A stretch of 64,000 nucleotides of DNA, taken from Tetradesmus obliquus (Eukaryota > Chlorophyta > Chlorophyceae > Sphaeropleales > Scenedesmaceae). The DNA is taken from positions 3,026,501 through 3,090,500 of the forward strand of contig CP126205.1 of NCBI GenBank assembly GCA_030272155.1, given 5' to 3'. The position numbers and the translations under genes are program-made. The notes beneath the pieces were generated by a model. That model made no database searches. It was given only the letters and a program-made list of their open reading frames with translations, and had not been told where the DNA came from. How positions within the stretch are numbered: the first letter of the stretch is position 1; the number at the start of each line of letters is the position of its first letter. Below, one piece after another: positions 12,685-25,600 of this stretch.

Positions 12685-15593
12685 GAAGTTTGGGTACCAG
12701 GTGTTGTTGACAGGCAAAGCAGCATGAGTGTTAGGGGAGCAGACACGCTTCGCACATTACAATGCAAGTTCTGCAAAAGGCAACAACAGAACCAGGATGG
12801 CCAATTGTACTGTACCACTTTTTGCTGATACAGGATGCATGTTCACCGCTATTCCTCTGTGCACCAGCGCACAGGGCTGCAACGCCTATCACCCATCCAA
12901 CCAGTCCAGTCACTTGAAGCTGGCCAGGATGCCCCAGGTGCTGACCACATGGAACAGCAACCTAGTGCTGCATCCTTGTCATGCGCACCTGTGATCAAGG
13001 TCGTGTAGCCTGTGGAACCAGATAAATCAAGCCACCTCAAGCTCGTCAGGTTGCCCCAGATATTCATCACACACAAAAGCAACCTAGTGCTGCATCATTT
13101 TCATTCGCACCTGTGATGAATGCTGTGTAGCCCGTTGAGCCAGAGAGATCCAGCCACCTCAACCTAGTCAGGTCACGTTGCCCCAGCTGTACATCGCATA
13201 CAAAAGCAACCTAGTCCTGCAATACAATATCAATATCTTTCACACCTGTGATCAAGGCTGTGTAGCCTGTTGAGCCAGAGAGATCCAGCCACCTCAGGCT
13301 CGTCAGGTTGCCCCAGCTAGCTGGCCAGCTGCCAGTCAGCTTTGGCTGCCAGCGTGTGCGTGCCAGCTCAATGCGCTCGATGGATGGCATGCTGCCCCAA
13401 GCATCTGGCAGGGTGCCTGTGGAGGACAGGACAAAGTGTAAACCACAAACGTTATTCAACTTTGTGGTACAGCCAGCTCAATCGCTCAATGGCTGCCATG
13501 CTGCTCCAAGCACATGGCAGGGTTCCTGCAAATTGATAGACCACGTGGAAGAGATGGTTGTCAAGCATATGTTATGTGTGCCAGCTCGATGCGCTCAATG
13601 GCTGCCATGCTGCTCCAAGCGTCCGGCAGGGTTCCTGTGCAGTGACATCGAAAGTGCAGTGTGTTCAATGACTATGCAGGGTGTCTGGTACGCGCTAGCT
13701 CAATGCGCTCTATGGCTGCCATGCTGCCGCCCCAAGCGTCCGGCAGGGAGCCTGTGGAAGAACACCGTTATACTACTACTGTAAAGATGGACAGTCTAGC
13801 ATGAAAACCGCAAGGCTGCGCACCTTCAAGCATTGCTTGGCCAGGAGAGCCCCCGCCCAAGGCCCCCCGGCACTGTATTGTGATGTTGTGCAGCATGTCA
13901 GGCAGCATGTTTCATGAGTGCTGGAATGCACATAGCAACGCTGCCAGATCTGGCTGGCTGACTTTGTGCTGTGAATCTACCTCCAGTGATGCCGCCCACC
14001 TGATAGCCTTGTGTTAGAGGCTTGTATGGTGTTGAGGTGGCTGAGCCCTCCCCAGCAGCCAGGCAGCGTCCCTGTCGGCATAGCAGCGCATGCACAGTCA
14101 GCAAGTAGAGTCAGCACAGTACAGTCAGCACCGTACAGTCAGCAAGTACAGTAGTGCATGCACAGTCAGCAGCCAGGCAGCGTCCCTGTTGGCACAGCAG
14201 CGCATGCACAGTCAGTAAGTAGAGTCAGCACAGTACAGTCAGCCAGTACGTCAGCACAGTACAGTCAGCACAGTACAGTCAGCACAGTACAGTCAGCACA
14301 GTACAGTCAGCAAGCACAGTAGTGCATGCACAGTCAGCAGCCAGGCAGCGTCCCTGTCGGCATAGCAGTGCATGCACAGTCAGCAAGTAGAGTCAGCAAG
14401 TACAGTCAGCACAGTACAGTCAGCAAGTACAGTAGTGCATGCACAGTCAGCAAGTACAGTCAGCACAGTACAGTCAGCAAGTACAGTAGTGCATGCACAG
14501 TCAGCAGCCAGGCAGCGTCCTTGTTGGCACAGCAGTGCATGCACAGTCAGCAAGGTCAACATTGGTGTGATTAATACTGCGGTGCATGACATGATCCCTG
14601 TGGCACAAGGGATTTTTCTGGGCAAAAGTAGTGATGCTGTGTGCTTTGTTTTGCAGGCCACTGCTGATAAACTGTTATGCTAGCTTACTACGTAATAATC
14701 CCAACAGAGATCCTGCAGTGCATACACAAGCAGGCACCTGCTGCAACTGCTGGCAGGCGGTCTTGTCAGCATCAACCAAGCAATGCTGCCGTTTCTTGCT
14801 GCTGCTGCGGCCCTCCTACTACTGCTGCAGTGCCTGTTGCTGCTGCTGCTACTGCTGATACTGCCTGCTCACCATTCAGCTGGAGGTTGCTGCTGACATC
14901 TATCACCTCCAGCAGCACCGATGAATTGCACAGCTGGGCCCATGCTGCTGTTGCATCACCTGCAGAGCAACGGCACATGCAACTGAACACTGAGATTGTG
15001 TGACGTGTGTTAGCTTGTCATACATGCGGCTGTAGCTTCTGTTCACAAAGAAAACTCATAGCGCGTGCAGCAATTTCAGCTGCCTTGTTGCTTTGTTGCC
15101 CTTGGCGGCTGGTTGGCACAATTGCTGCTGCTGGTGTTCGTGGTTTTGCTGGCAGTACTTGCACTACTGCCGCTGCTGCTGTCGCCTGCTCTGCAACGTG
15201 CACTGCGGCTTTCGTTTCGCACTCGCCTGCCAGGGCATTCTTTGCCAGCAGCAGCTGCTTCAATGATGGCCCAAAAGAGGCAGGCAGATTGCCTTGCAGC
15301 TGGTTGCCTGAGAGGTCTATCACCTGCAACTGATCGAGACCTGCAGCATGCAGCAAAAGAACGATTGTGTGTGCAAGCATACAGGGCATACTGGCTGTGT
15401 TATCTGTCCACCCTGTTCTCATTGCTTGTACGTGGCATGCGGCAAGGTGTCCCAAACTTGCGAATTCAAATCCACATTGAACATGCAGATGCTTCTCATA
15501 CGCTGTGGTGTAGGTGTAGGCTGCTGTAAACAATGCAGTTACACATGCAACTACCAGTTGTAGTCGCCTGCCTGATGCTGGCAGGCCTCCAAC

Positions 15594-15633
<40 letters not shown>

Positions 15634-15639
15634 AGCTGC

Positions 15640-15696
<57 letters not shown>

Positions 15697-16122
15697 ACTG
15701 CTCACCTGCTAGTGGCGGCAGCGTGCCTTGAAGCCCAGCTCCTGGCAGGTATATTCTCACCACACGCCCAGCTATGCATGTGATGTGCTGCCAGCCTGCA
15801 CGTCGCAGAAGGAAAGTAGAAAAAGAAACAAAAGCAAAATGTAAGGTGTTGTAGTGCGTGCAAGGGTAACATGTGTGCATGTCATGGCAGGCACCTCCAG
15901 GCTGGGAGCTGCGCAAATAACAAAGGGGTTGCTTCACAAACAGTAGCCGCAGCACTCACCATTGGTGCAAGGGGCCGTGCCTACCCAGCTTGACAAGTTG
16001 CTGTTTGTGGGGTTGGCAGTGACAAACTGCTGCAGTACTGCGGCGTCATCTGCTTCTGTCAGGACCACAGCAGCTGCTTGCTGCTGGAACGCCAACAGCA
16101 ACAGGCACGCCGCAGCAGCAAC
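11547..16122 (-). CDS. LRR ectodomain module A (5' part of the locus)
   Basis: First visible module of the LRR locus. The exon at 15,960-16,122 encodes a hydrophobic stretch (VAAAACLLLLAFQQQAAA) that looks like a signal peptide core, then LTEADDAAVLQQFVTANPTN and SSWVGTAPCTN, a typical N-terminal LRR cap. The next exon (15,706-15,794) gives WQHITCIAGRVVRIYL and GLQGTLPPLAG. Repeats follow at 15,226-15,340 (LQVIDLSGNQLQGNLPASFG), 14,866-14,960, 14,000-14,072, 13,250-13,420, 12,360-12,600 and 12,000-12,172. The final exon (11,547-11,640) has a cap-like HLPCTLEASNNTQL and a phase-1 donor that joins in frame to module B. The initiator is not resolved. An open stretch at 16,295-16,573 may be upstream coding or leader, but it has no in-frame ATG and its frame does not join cleanly. 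Confidence 0.65.
12870..13760 (-). repeat. Stuttered LRR exons (GTLPDAW and NLTSLRWLDLSGS copies)
   Basis: Two adjacent exon pieces are each present about four times. The first, encoding G(T/S)LPDAW..MAAIERIELA, lies near 13,690-13,755, 13,575-13,640, 13,470-13,530 and 13,360-13,425. The second, encoding NLTSLRWLDLSGSTGYT, lies near 13,245-13,315, 13,115-13,185, 13,000-13,065 and, partially, 12,905-12,945. Each carries its own splice signal and some flanking intron. Only the pair at 13,245-13,425 forms one continuous exon. Confidence 0.75.
14075..14565. repeat. Satellite-like AGTCAGCA array seeded with exon fragments
   Basis: A locally degenerate tandem array of CAGTCAGCACAGTACAGT and related units, interspersed with GTAGTGCATGCACAGTCAGC. 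Within it, the fragment CAGCCAGGCAGCGTCCCTGT, which is the start and acceptor of the adjacent LRR exon at 14,000-14,072, recurs near 14,168, 14,337 and 14,504. The array therefore seems to have grown from the intron-exon border of module A. Confidence 0.85.
15597..15695. repeat. CTG/CAG microsatellite
   Basis: About 99 bases of nearly pure CTG, interrupted once by CAGCTGCCG, inside the intron between the first two repeat exons of LRR module A. It is open in several frames, which is a composition effect and not evidence of coding. Confidence 0.95.
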
Positions 16123-16911
16123 CTGGATGCATCACATAAAGCCGATGCAGAAGTTTGTGTTTGGATGAACGTGTATGATCACAGTGGGGTGTCTGGCCCA
16201 TGTTTAGACATGATGACTTAGTGAGCAGGCTGCTACCAAAGCTCTGCAGGTAGAACACCGCTGCTGCTGCATATGCTTCAGCCAGCAGCACTCACCCTTG
16301 ATCTATAACTTCGACGTGCTTGCATTCCGGCAGAACTTCCACCACGAAGCATGCCTGATCAACGTGCATCTGTCGCACAAGAGGATGGCGCCATACTGCA
16401 GCCAGGCTGGTGCAGATGGCGCGAGCTGCTCTTGTGATCGCCTGAGAATACTCTTTATGTAGTGATAGTTCGCGATATATCGAAGATCGGCCCCACAAAT
16501 CAGAACACGCGAGCGATGTTGACAATCCCGCCACCAGGGTGAGTTGCAGAGCGTGATGAGGACAAAACAACAATCATATGTTCACATCAATAGTTGCTTG
16601 CACTTCTCAGCTTCCAAAAGTCAAACGGTGTTACACTCAAACCCTCCCTGCCCGGTGTCAGCGCCACTGGGCGATTCGCCATATCAAACATTGCTTGTTT
16701 GCTACATAAAAGATGTTGACGGGCTCACTGACTCATGTGCAAGCTCGGACTCCGCCAGTCCATTCTCTCCCCGCACTGTTTGATCGAATCACTTTGGTTG
16801 TGAAATCAAACGTCATCGACAGAAAGCGCAATGAACTCGGCTATGCAGGTGCTTGGCCGTGGCATTGTGAGCTGGCGCCAGGGCAGCAGCAGCAGCAGTT
16901 GTTGATCCTAC

Positions 16912-19900
16912 ATGGGGTCAGAGCTGCCACCTGACACAGTGTTTGTATCGTATGAAGAGGTGAGCAAAGTCTGCTGGGTCTATACAACGGAGTTACCCAG
17001 GCCTATGCTCCCGGACATCAAGATGTGTGCCATGTGCTGTGCGCCTTCAATGCTTTCAGCGTGAGGGTGCTGGCAGTTGCAATCAGCCCATGAAGCAGCA
17101 CACATCGTAATGCAACGAGTAAACCTGCTTTTGGTGAAGCCAATTGCAGCGGCAAAGGCTCCCCTGTTCGTGGTGCAAAGCAACCAGGCGCATATGGCCC
17201 CCAGCACAACGTGTCCTATTATAACAGTGCCTCTGCTGCTCACCTGGCACATGGCACGCTTGCAGGTGAAGCAGACAGTTGGCTCGGACAAGAAGGTGCT
17301 GAAGATATTCCTTGTAGATAGGGCAGGCGGCAAGCATCTAGCAGCAATAGGAGACGACCTGGGGGATGCCCACTATGCATACAGGAGCACCAAGCCCTTC
17401 ACAAAGTATGGCCGGCTGGAGTGCCACAACCGCAACGAGCTGCACATCTGGTGCGTGAAGCATGCAGCAGCAACAGCAGCAGCAGCAGCCTGTGGAATAC
17501 CAGTACGGCAGCAGCAGACACTGTGTGCAGCTGGCAGCACTTGGTGGTTGGGAGCGGATTCCAGCTGTTGTTGTTCAGCTGAAAGTCACCTGCAACAGCA
17601 AGGTACCAGCGTCCCTGCATGCCCACCAGGGCTCGTGACAGGTCTGCTGCATGCAGGGCAATGGCTGCAACTGCAGCTTTTGAGTGTCTGCTAGCGCTAG
17701 CTCTGTGCCTTCTGCAGCACTGCTGATTTCGCACCCTCTTGTGGGGGGTCGCAACCAGCCCATTCATCTCCGCTGCTGGATTGTACAACAACTGCACCAG
17801 CATCCCATCCACTAAGCACAGGTCATGCATGGTTGAGCTCCAGCAAGAGTTGCTGCTGCTGCTGCTGCTGCTGTGCGCTGCAGGCTTGAGATGGTGATTA
17901 GCGAGTCGGGCGGCCAGCTGCAGGCAGCCCACCTGGCTGCTGACGAGCACAACCCCGAGGGCATCTACTTCGTGTCACATAGGTGCGTCAGCACATCTAT
18001 TTTGTGTCACATAGGTGCGTCAGCACAATTATTTCGTGTCACATAGGTGCGTCAGCAAGCAGCCAGCAGGGTTTATTTTGTCAGAAATAGCAGTAACAGT
18101 AGCAGCCGCAGTAGCAATGGCAGGATACGTAGCAGCAGCTTACGCTGCAGGGCATGCACTGCACGCCGCGTAAGCACAGCAGCTGACAGCAGCAGCATCG
18201 CAGCAGCAGGAGGAGCAGAAGCAGCAAAACTGTGACAGCAGCAGCGCTTCTCAGGACATGTGTTCAAAGTCAAATAGGTGCGGCAACAGCGCTTCAGCAG
18301 TAGCAGCGGCCGCTTACCTGCAGATGTCGAGGGGGTTGCACATTGTGTTATCAGCTATGCCTGATCACAGCATTGCACTGTAAAAATGGCTTGAAAAGCG
18401 GACGCCGCTGCCTGCAGGTACGAGCGCGCGCACTACCCAGACGGCCGCCGCTGCAATCGCTGGTACTTGATGGACCAGCTGGGCGATAGCCACCTTGCTG
18501 TGATAGGCATAGAGAGGGACACCAAAGACGGGCACTACCACTACAGCGCGGTGAGTGACCGGCTTTTGTGTTGGTTTCCTCCCTTTTACACAGTGCCCTG
18601 CACTACAGCTGCCTTTCTGCTGGCGCTCGCACTGCGTCACATGCTTTGTGATGTGCGTCTGTATACAAACTGGTGTCTCCGCTGGTACCTGATGGACCAG
18701 CTGGGCGACAGCCACCTGGCTGTGATAGGCATAGAGCGGGACACCAAGGACGGCCACTACCACTACAGCGCGGTGAGTGGCGGACTTCTGTTTGTTTATT
18801 GTTCCTTCTTCTGCACGGTGCCCTGCACTGCAAAGCGGTAAGCTGGCTCATGGTGCAATGGCTGCCTTCTGCTGGCGCTCGCACTATGTCACATGCCATG
18901 TGCTGTGCTTTGGTAATGAGCGGGTGTCACCGCTGGTACCTGATGGACCAGCTGTGTGACAGCCACCTGGCGGTGATAGGCATAGAGAGGGGCACCAAAA
19001 ATGGGCACCACCACTACAGCGCGGTGAGTGGTCCGACATTGAGGTTCAAGGTTACCCGTGCCGCTGCATATTGCTGCGCTGCAAGCTTACTGCTGTCGGG
19101 AACAGGCTGTAGATGTTAACTTGAATGGTATTGACATCTGAAGTTCGTTGCTCGTATGTGTGCAGGAGGAGCCGTTTGGCGGCATCATGCCGCTGCACTG
19201 CAGCTGTCACTGGATGTTTACATGCTGAAACCCTGAAGCCTGATGTGTATGTCCTTGTGTGCACATCCGCATGCAGGCGGAGCCATCTGCTGGCATCATG
19301 CCGCTGCACTGTAGCAACCATGCTGGCGTGTGCAAGCGGCTACAAATGAAGTGATCTTTCATGCTGTCTATCTATCTGCATGCAGGAGGAGCCATTTGCC
19401 GGCATCATGCCGCTGCACTGCAGCAACCAGGCTGGCGTGTACAAGTGGCTGGAGAAAATGGTCACGCACCACGCAGGCAACGGCGACGCGCCGGCACCCG
19501 CTGCCAGCTACGGCGTCGCACCAACAGGTGCGATGCCTGCAGCTGGACGATTCTGCTGTGTCTTGCACGGTGTGCCTGCGCATATATGAGGATGGTTTCA
19601 GCTGTATGGCGTGGCTAAATGGTTTGGAGTGAAGTAAGCAGGCAGGATCGTAACCGGTGCATGTGTGGTGCTGTGGTGAAGTTTGACCGCAGTGGCGGGT
19701 CCCGTTCAATGACTGTGCACCTGATGTGTGCACCTGCAGCACCCACTACGCACGTTGCTGCCCCCCATTTCATCGCTTATGCCTCTTCCGTATATGATGT
19801 GGGTCGAAATTTGATTGTGTAACACCAGCAATGACGTTATAAATTGCATGTGCAGGCTCCACCACGAGGGCCCGCCCCTGCGCCCGCAGAATCAATTTTT

Positions 19901-22609
19901 TGTCGATTCGCATGCAATCCTATGCATTGGTACAACTTCCGCACTTGCGCAGGCTCCACCACTAGTGGCTTCTCAGGCGGCGACTTCAACGCCGCTGCCG
20001 GCGGCCGCAAGCCACCCCTAGTGATCGACCTCGCCACACTGCTCGCGGCACGCAAGAGCGTGGCAGCGCTCCACTCTTTGGAGCAGCACCCTCCACCCAC
20101 ATTATTTCTCACCCTCCCGCTCATGTGCCTGCGTCTATGCAATGTTTGTTATGCAATTCAAGTTGATGATAATCATTGCATGCGCAGGCTCCACCACGAG
20201 TGGCTTCTCAGGCGACGTCAACGCTGCTGCTGCCACCGGCGGCCGCAAGCCACCCCTAGTGATTGACCTCGCGACGCTGCGCGCGGCGCGCAAGAGCGTG
20301 GCAGCGCTGCACTCGCTGGAGCAGCACGCACCGCTCACGCTGCTTCTTACTTGCCCGCCCCTGTGCCCGCAGATTCGATCCTTTGTAATCATTTGATCTG
20401 ATGTATTGGACCAACTTTCGTGCCTGCGCAGGCTCCACCACCAGTGGATTCTCAGGCGGCGATTTCAATTCTCATTCAAGTGTATCAATTCTCCATGCTC
20501 AGGCTCCACCGCGAGTGGCTTGTCAGGTGGCAATTTCAACGCTGCCGCCGGGGCAGGCGGCCGCAAGCCACCCTTAGTGATCGACCTCGCGACGCTGTTC
20601 GCAGAAAAGAAGATTGCATCCATTCTTCATCCTTATACTTGTTCTTTATGTTGCGTGTGCAGGCTCCACCACGAGTGGCTTCTCAGGCGGCGACTTCAGC
20701 GCTGCTGTCGGCGGCCGCAAGCCACCCCTAGTGATCGACCTCGCCACACTGCGCGCAGCAAAGAAGATTGCATCCATTCTTCATCCAAATCCTTCAAACA
20801 AATATGTTTTCTGTTGCGTGTGCAGGTTCTACGACCAGTGGCTTCTCAGGCGGCGACTTCAACGCTGCCGCCGGGGCTGGCGGCCGCAAGCCGCCTTTAG
20901 TGATCGACCTCGCTACACTGCGCGCTGCGCGCAAGAGCGTGTCAGCGCTGCACTCGCTGGAGCAGTGCATTGTGGTTGAGGGGCAGCAAGTGCGTGCCAA
21001 GCCCAAGCCTAAGGCCCCTGCTGCGATGCCGCCGCTGCCGATGTCAGCAACTCAGAAGCACAAGTGAGTTTGGTGTTGCAAACACAATTGCAGGGTTGGT
21101 ATCTGGTCTCATCACGTGTTTACAGTGTAGAACTTGTGAGCGCACCGTTGTGTGCACGCGCACACATGCGGCATGTGCACGCACAAAGGAACATGTGCGT
21201 GCGTAGAGCGTGGCAGCGCTGCACTCTCTGGAGCAGTGCATTGTGGTTGAGGGGCAGCAAGTGCGTGCCAAGCCGAAGCCCAAGGCCCCTGCTGCGATGC
21301 CGCCGCTGCCGATGTCAGCAACTCAGAAGCACAAGTGAGTTTGGTATTTTAGTATGCAGTTGCAGACTTTGTGTCTGGTCTCTCTCTTGACCGGTTTCAC
21401 AGACTGCAAGCTGTTGGCATCACTTTATTGTTTGAGTGAACTAAGCAAGCATGATTGACAACGAGCATCCTTGGTCGCGCTCAAAGTGCATTGTGGTTGA
21501 GGGGCAGCAAGTGCGTGCCAAGCCGAAGCCCAAGGCCCCTGCTGCGATGCCGCCGCTGCCGATGTCAGCAACTCAGAAGCACAAGTGAGTTTGGTATTTT
21601 AGTATGCAGTTGCAGACTTTGTGTCTGGTCTCTCTCTTGACTGGTTTCACAGACTGCAAGCTGTTGGCATCACTTTATTGTTTGAGTGAACTAAGCAAGC
21701 ATGATTGACAACGAGCATCCTTGGTCGCGCTCAAAGTGCATTGTGGTTGAGGGGCAGCAAGTGCGTGCCAAGCCGAAGCCCAAGGCCCCTGCTGCGATGC
21801 CGCCGCTGCCGATGTCAGCAACTCAGAAGCACAAGTGAGTTTGGTATTTTAGTATGCAGTTGCAGACTTTGTGTCTGGTCTCTCTCTTGACTGGTTTCAC
21901 AGACTGCAAGCTGTTGGCATCACTTTATTGTTTGAGTGAACTAAGCAAGCATGATTGACAACGAGCATCCTTGGTCGCGCTCAAAGTGCATTGTGGTTGA
22001 GGGGCAGCAAGTGCGTGCCAAGCCGAAGCCCAAGGCCCCTGCTGCGATGCTGCCGCTGCCGATGTCAGAAACACAGAAGCACAAGTGAGTTTGGTGTTGC
22101 AAGTACAGTTGCAGGGTTGGTACCGTACCTGCATGCTGCCACAAGTCTCACTCACATGCTGCCGCGTGTCCCCCTGCCTTGCAGGTCTGTGGACATTGTG
22201 CTCTTTACACATTCACAGCGCACAGTTGCACCCTCCCACACACTGCATGTTCCTGCGTTTCTTCCTGCTTTGCAGATCTGTGGGCATTGTGCAGCAGAAT
22301 CAGATCAAAAAGGCACGCAAGTTGCAGGAAGACCTGCGCGCAGAGGAGGAAAAGCTCCAAGCAGCACACCTGGCCCGCCTGCGCAGGGCAGCAGCAGCGG
22401 AGGTGGCTGGCGACACTGCTGCCAAAGCAACGAGCCTCAGCTGGTTACACTGCAGTTTGAGTGAAGAGGAGGGAGAGCATTTGGAGCACTGGCTGGGACT
22501 GCTGAAAGCAGTGCTGGACATGCAAGAGCAGCAGCAGCAGCACCAGGATGCTGCTGCAGATCAGCAGCAGGGTGAGGAAGCAGGCAAAGGCGGCAGCAGC
22601 AGCGATGGT

Positions 22610-22647
<38 letters not shown>

Positions 22648-25600
22648 GGCTGGGGACATCATGGTGTGGATCAAGCAGCCTGCCAACAGGCAGCACCACC
22701 TGAGGGTGGCGCTGGAGTGCTTGAAGGAGCTGGGGGCACAAGACTTGCCTGCACGGGTGCTGCTTACGCGCAAGGTGAGCTGGAGGTTTGATTGATTGTA
22801 TTTGTGTATAATCGATTCTAGCTGCTCTGGAAAGTGCGCCAGAGCTGGTTGCACAAACAGCCCGCATCACCTGAGGGTGGCGCTGGTGTGCTTAAAGGAG
22901 AGCTGGGGGCACAGGACCTGCTGGCACGGGTGCTGCTCACGCGCAAGGTGCGCCGCCTGTGCATCTGCAGATGCTGGTTGCTCTGGCAGTTTGATACATC
23001 AAAGTGTTGCTCACTGCGCCTGCACGCCTTTCACTGGGCGTGCTCTTAGCTGGTTGGCTGCGCAGATTCAGGGCGCAAGCGGTGACATGATCTCTCGTCT
23101 GTGCACTTGCTGCCCATTCACATGCGCATTGTACGCGCAGGTGATCCCGCTGGTGCAGCGCTGCCTCAGCTGGCAGCACAGCGCAGTCAGCAGCATGGCG
23201 CAGCACATGCTGCGGCGCTGGCGCTGGCAGCTTGCAGGCCACATGCACGTGCTGGGTCACCCCAGTTACATGGAGGATCACTTGGGGGCGCTGGAGGAGG
23301 AAGTGCAAGCAGGCATGGTGCCGCTGCCGCAGTTGCCTAAGCACAAGCAGGTGAGAGGGTGAATATAGCGGTAATCTGCAAGCTACTTGTGTCTGTTATG
23401 GCGGGTTGTTCATGCGGCTGCGTTATGGGTGTGTGCATGGCAAGGCAGCTTGCGGGGCACATGCATGTGCTGGGCCACCCCAGCTACATGGAGGACCACT
23501 TGGGGGCGCTGGAGGAGGAGGTGCAGGCTGGCATGGTGCCGCTGCCGCAGCTGCCAAAGCACAAGCAGGTGAGCGCTGCTGCAGTGCTGTGAAGGACCTG
23601 CAAAGGTCGTGCTGGCGATGGAAGGATGCATCGGGATAGTTGAGATAGCGGGTGTTACTGTATATGCATATGGGTTGTTAGGTGTCGGTTGCTGCATGTG
23701 CTGGGCCACCCCAGTTACATGGAGGACCACTTGGGGGCGCTGGAGGAGGAGGTGCAGGCTGGCATGGTGCCGCTGCCGCAGCTGCCCAAAGCACAAGCAG
23801 GTGAGACAGTGTGGCGATGATCTGCATGCAGTTGCTTATCAAGCAGGGCTTCAGTGTTGTTTGGTTGCGTATGGGCAGATGCACGTGCTGGGCCACCCCA
23901 GTTGCATGGAGGATCACCTGGGTGCGCTGGCAGCAAAAGTGATGGCAGGCATTGGTGCCACTGCCACAGTCGCCACAGCACAAGCAGGTGAGCGCCGAGG
24001 GCCGCGCACATATGTGTGTTTTGTGCCCCTTTGGCGCATGTGTGGGTGTGTGCCTTGAGGTGTGCGCTCGCGCACAGGTGCGCATGGGTCCATGTTCTCC
24101 CATGTGCGTGCAGATGCACGTGCCGGCAATCGCGCATGCGCGTGGGTGGGTGGTAACGCGTGATGAATGTATGTGTGCCAGTAGTTGTGCGCAGTTGATC
24201 GCGTGTGCGTGTAAGACGCGCGCGCGTACACGCACATGCCTGCCTGCCTGGCGCCCCGTATAAAAGCCTTTATGAAAAAGAAATGTGTGCATGCATACTC
24301 AACAGCACGTGCATGTACGTGTGTGTGGGAATGTGGACGTGGGTGCGTGCGTGTGTGGCACGTGCGCGTGTGCAAATTTTAATGGCGATTGCGCGTGCAC
24401 GCACACAAGCATCATGTGCAGGCCTGCACATGGCGTACGCATGCGCGCGCTTGTGTGCATGCGCGCAAGGTCGCGTGCGCATGCGTACGCATGTGTGCCA
24501 CTATGAGCGTGTCCACACCCGCTGCGACCACGCGTATGGGAGTTTACGCATCAGCGGGTGCACATGTGTGCGGTTATAAACCGTGCTTGCGCGCGCACGT
24601 GGTACAGCATGCATGGGCCAATGTGGCGCGTGGCGTGTTTGTGTTTGTTAGGATGCACCCCTGTGCCGTTGTAGCTGTGCTGTGGTGGCATAAGTGCGCC
24701 TATTTGCACGTGTATTTGCAGCATGTGTGCGCATGCATGCCTGGGATGGCGTGTGCGCATTAGCGTCAGCGTGCGTTGAAGTGACACACAACTTGTTCAG
24801 TCCGCGAGCGATTTGCTATGTTGTTCGAACCCTTCGGGGACTCGTCACAAACATGGGCCACTATTGCTGGTTGCCACCCAGCAGGCGATGACATGATCAC
24901 TTTTATGAAGCAGTCACCTGCTTTGGTGGCTGCTTTTGTGCACTGCTGCTATCTGATGCGGTGTCACCCGGACACCGATCCTGAGGTCCTTCTGTCCTGT
25001 CAGGCTATTGCTCAAGTTATTGATGATGCTGATGAGTTTTTTTTCTGCGATTTCTTCTGACGGTTGGGATGATGATGAGTTGTTCTTCGATGTTTCCTCC
25101 CCCTTTGAGCCTCTCGTTGGCTCCTGACTGGGGTTCCCACTCCTCGTTGAGTGGAGCATGTAATGTAATGTAATGTAATGATGTGCATGCTGACATACGC
25201 GTCAACCGGTAGGGTTTAACGTCAACTGATGCTGACGTCAACGCGCGCGAGCACCCTCACAGGCATGTGTGCACACTCAGGCTAGTGATGACGCAAGCTT
25301 GGTGAGGTGCAGGTCACAGACAGTCAGTGAGCGTGCCATGGGTATATGTGCGCGTTGGTGTGTGTGTTAGGGCTGCGGGTCATCACGAAGGTCTTGGATG
25401 CTTGTGCACATGTTGTGTGTCGTACACATGTCATGGTGTGTGCGCGTACGCATGTTTGGGCCATGCCTATGTGGCCCCTTACGCGCTTGTGACTGCAAGT
25501 ATGTGTGTGCCCCTTGCGTCAAAGCTTGCGCGCGCGAGGCTGTGTGCACAGTAGGTATGTATGGTTGCACTGCATGCGCACCTGTCTGCTGCTTGCAGAC

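Noticed and set aside
14075-14565. Repeat array that could suggest a CRISPR
   Set aside because: Units are of variable length with no unique spacers of constant size, and the locus is an intron of a eukaryotic nuclear gene.
15496-15705. Polyalanine, polyglutamine and polyserine open frames
   Set aside because: Three frames of one CTG microsatellite lying between a donor and an acceptor of the LRR gene.
23900-24800. Arg/His/Thr/Cys-rich open frames on both strands
   Set aside because: Alternating TG/CG DNA lacks stop codons by composition; no conserved residues or splice partners are seen.
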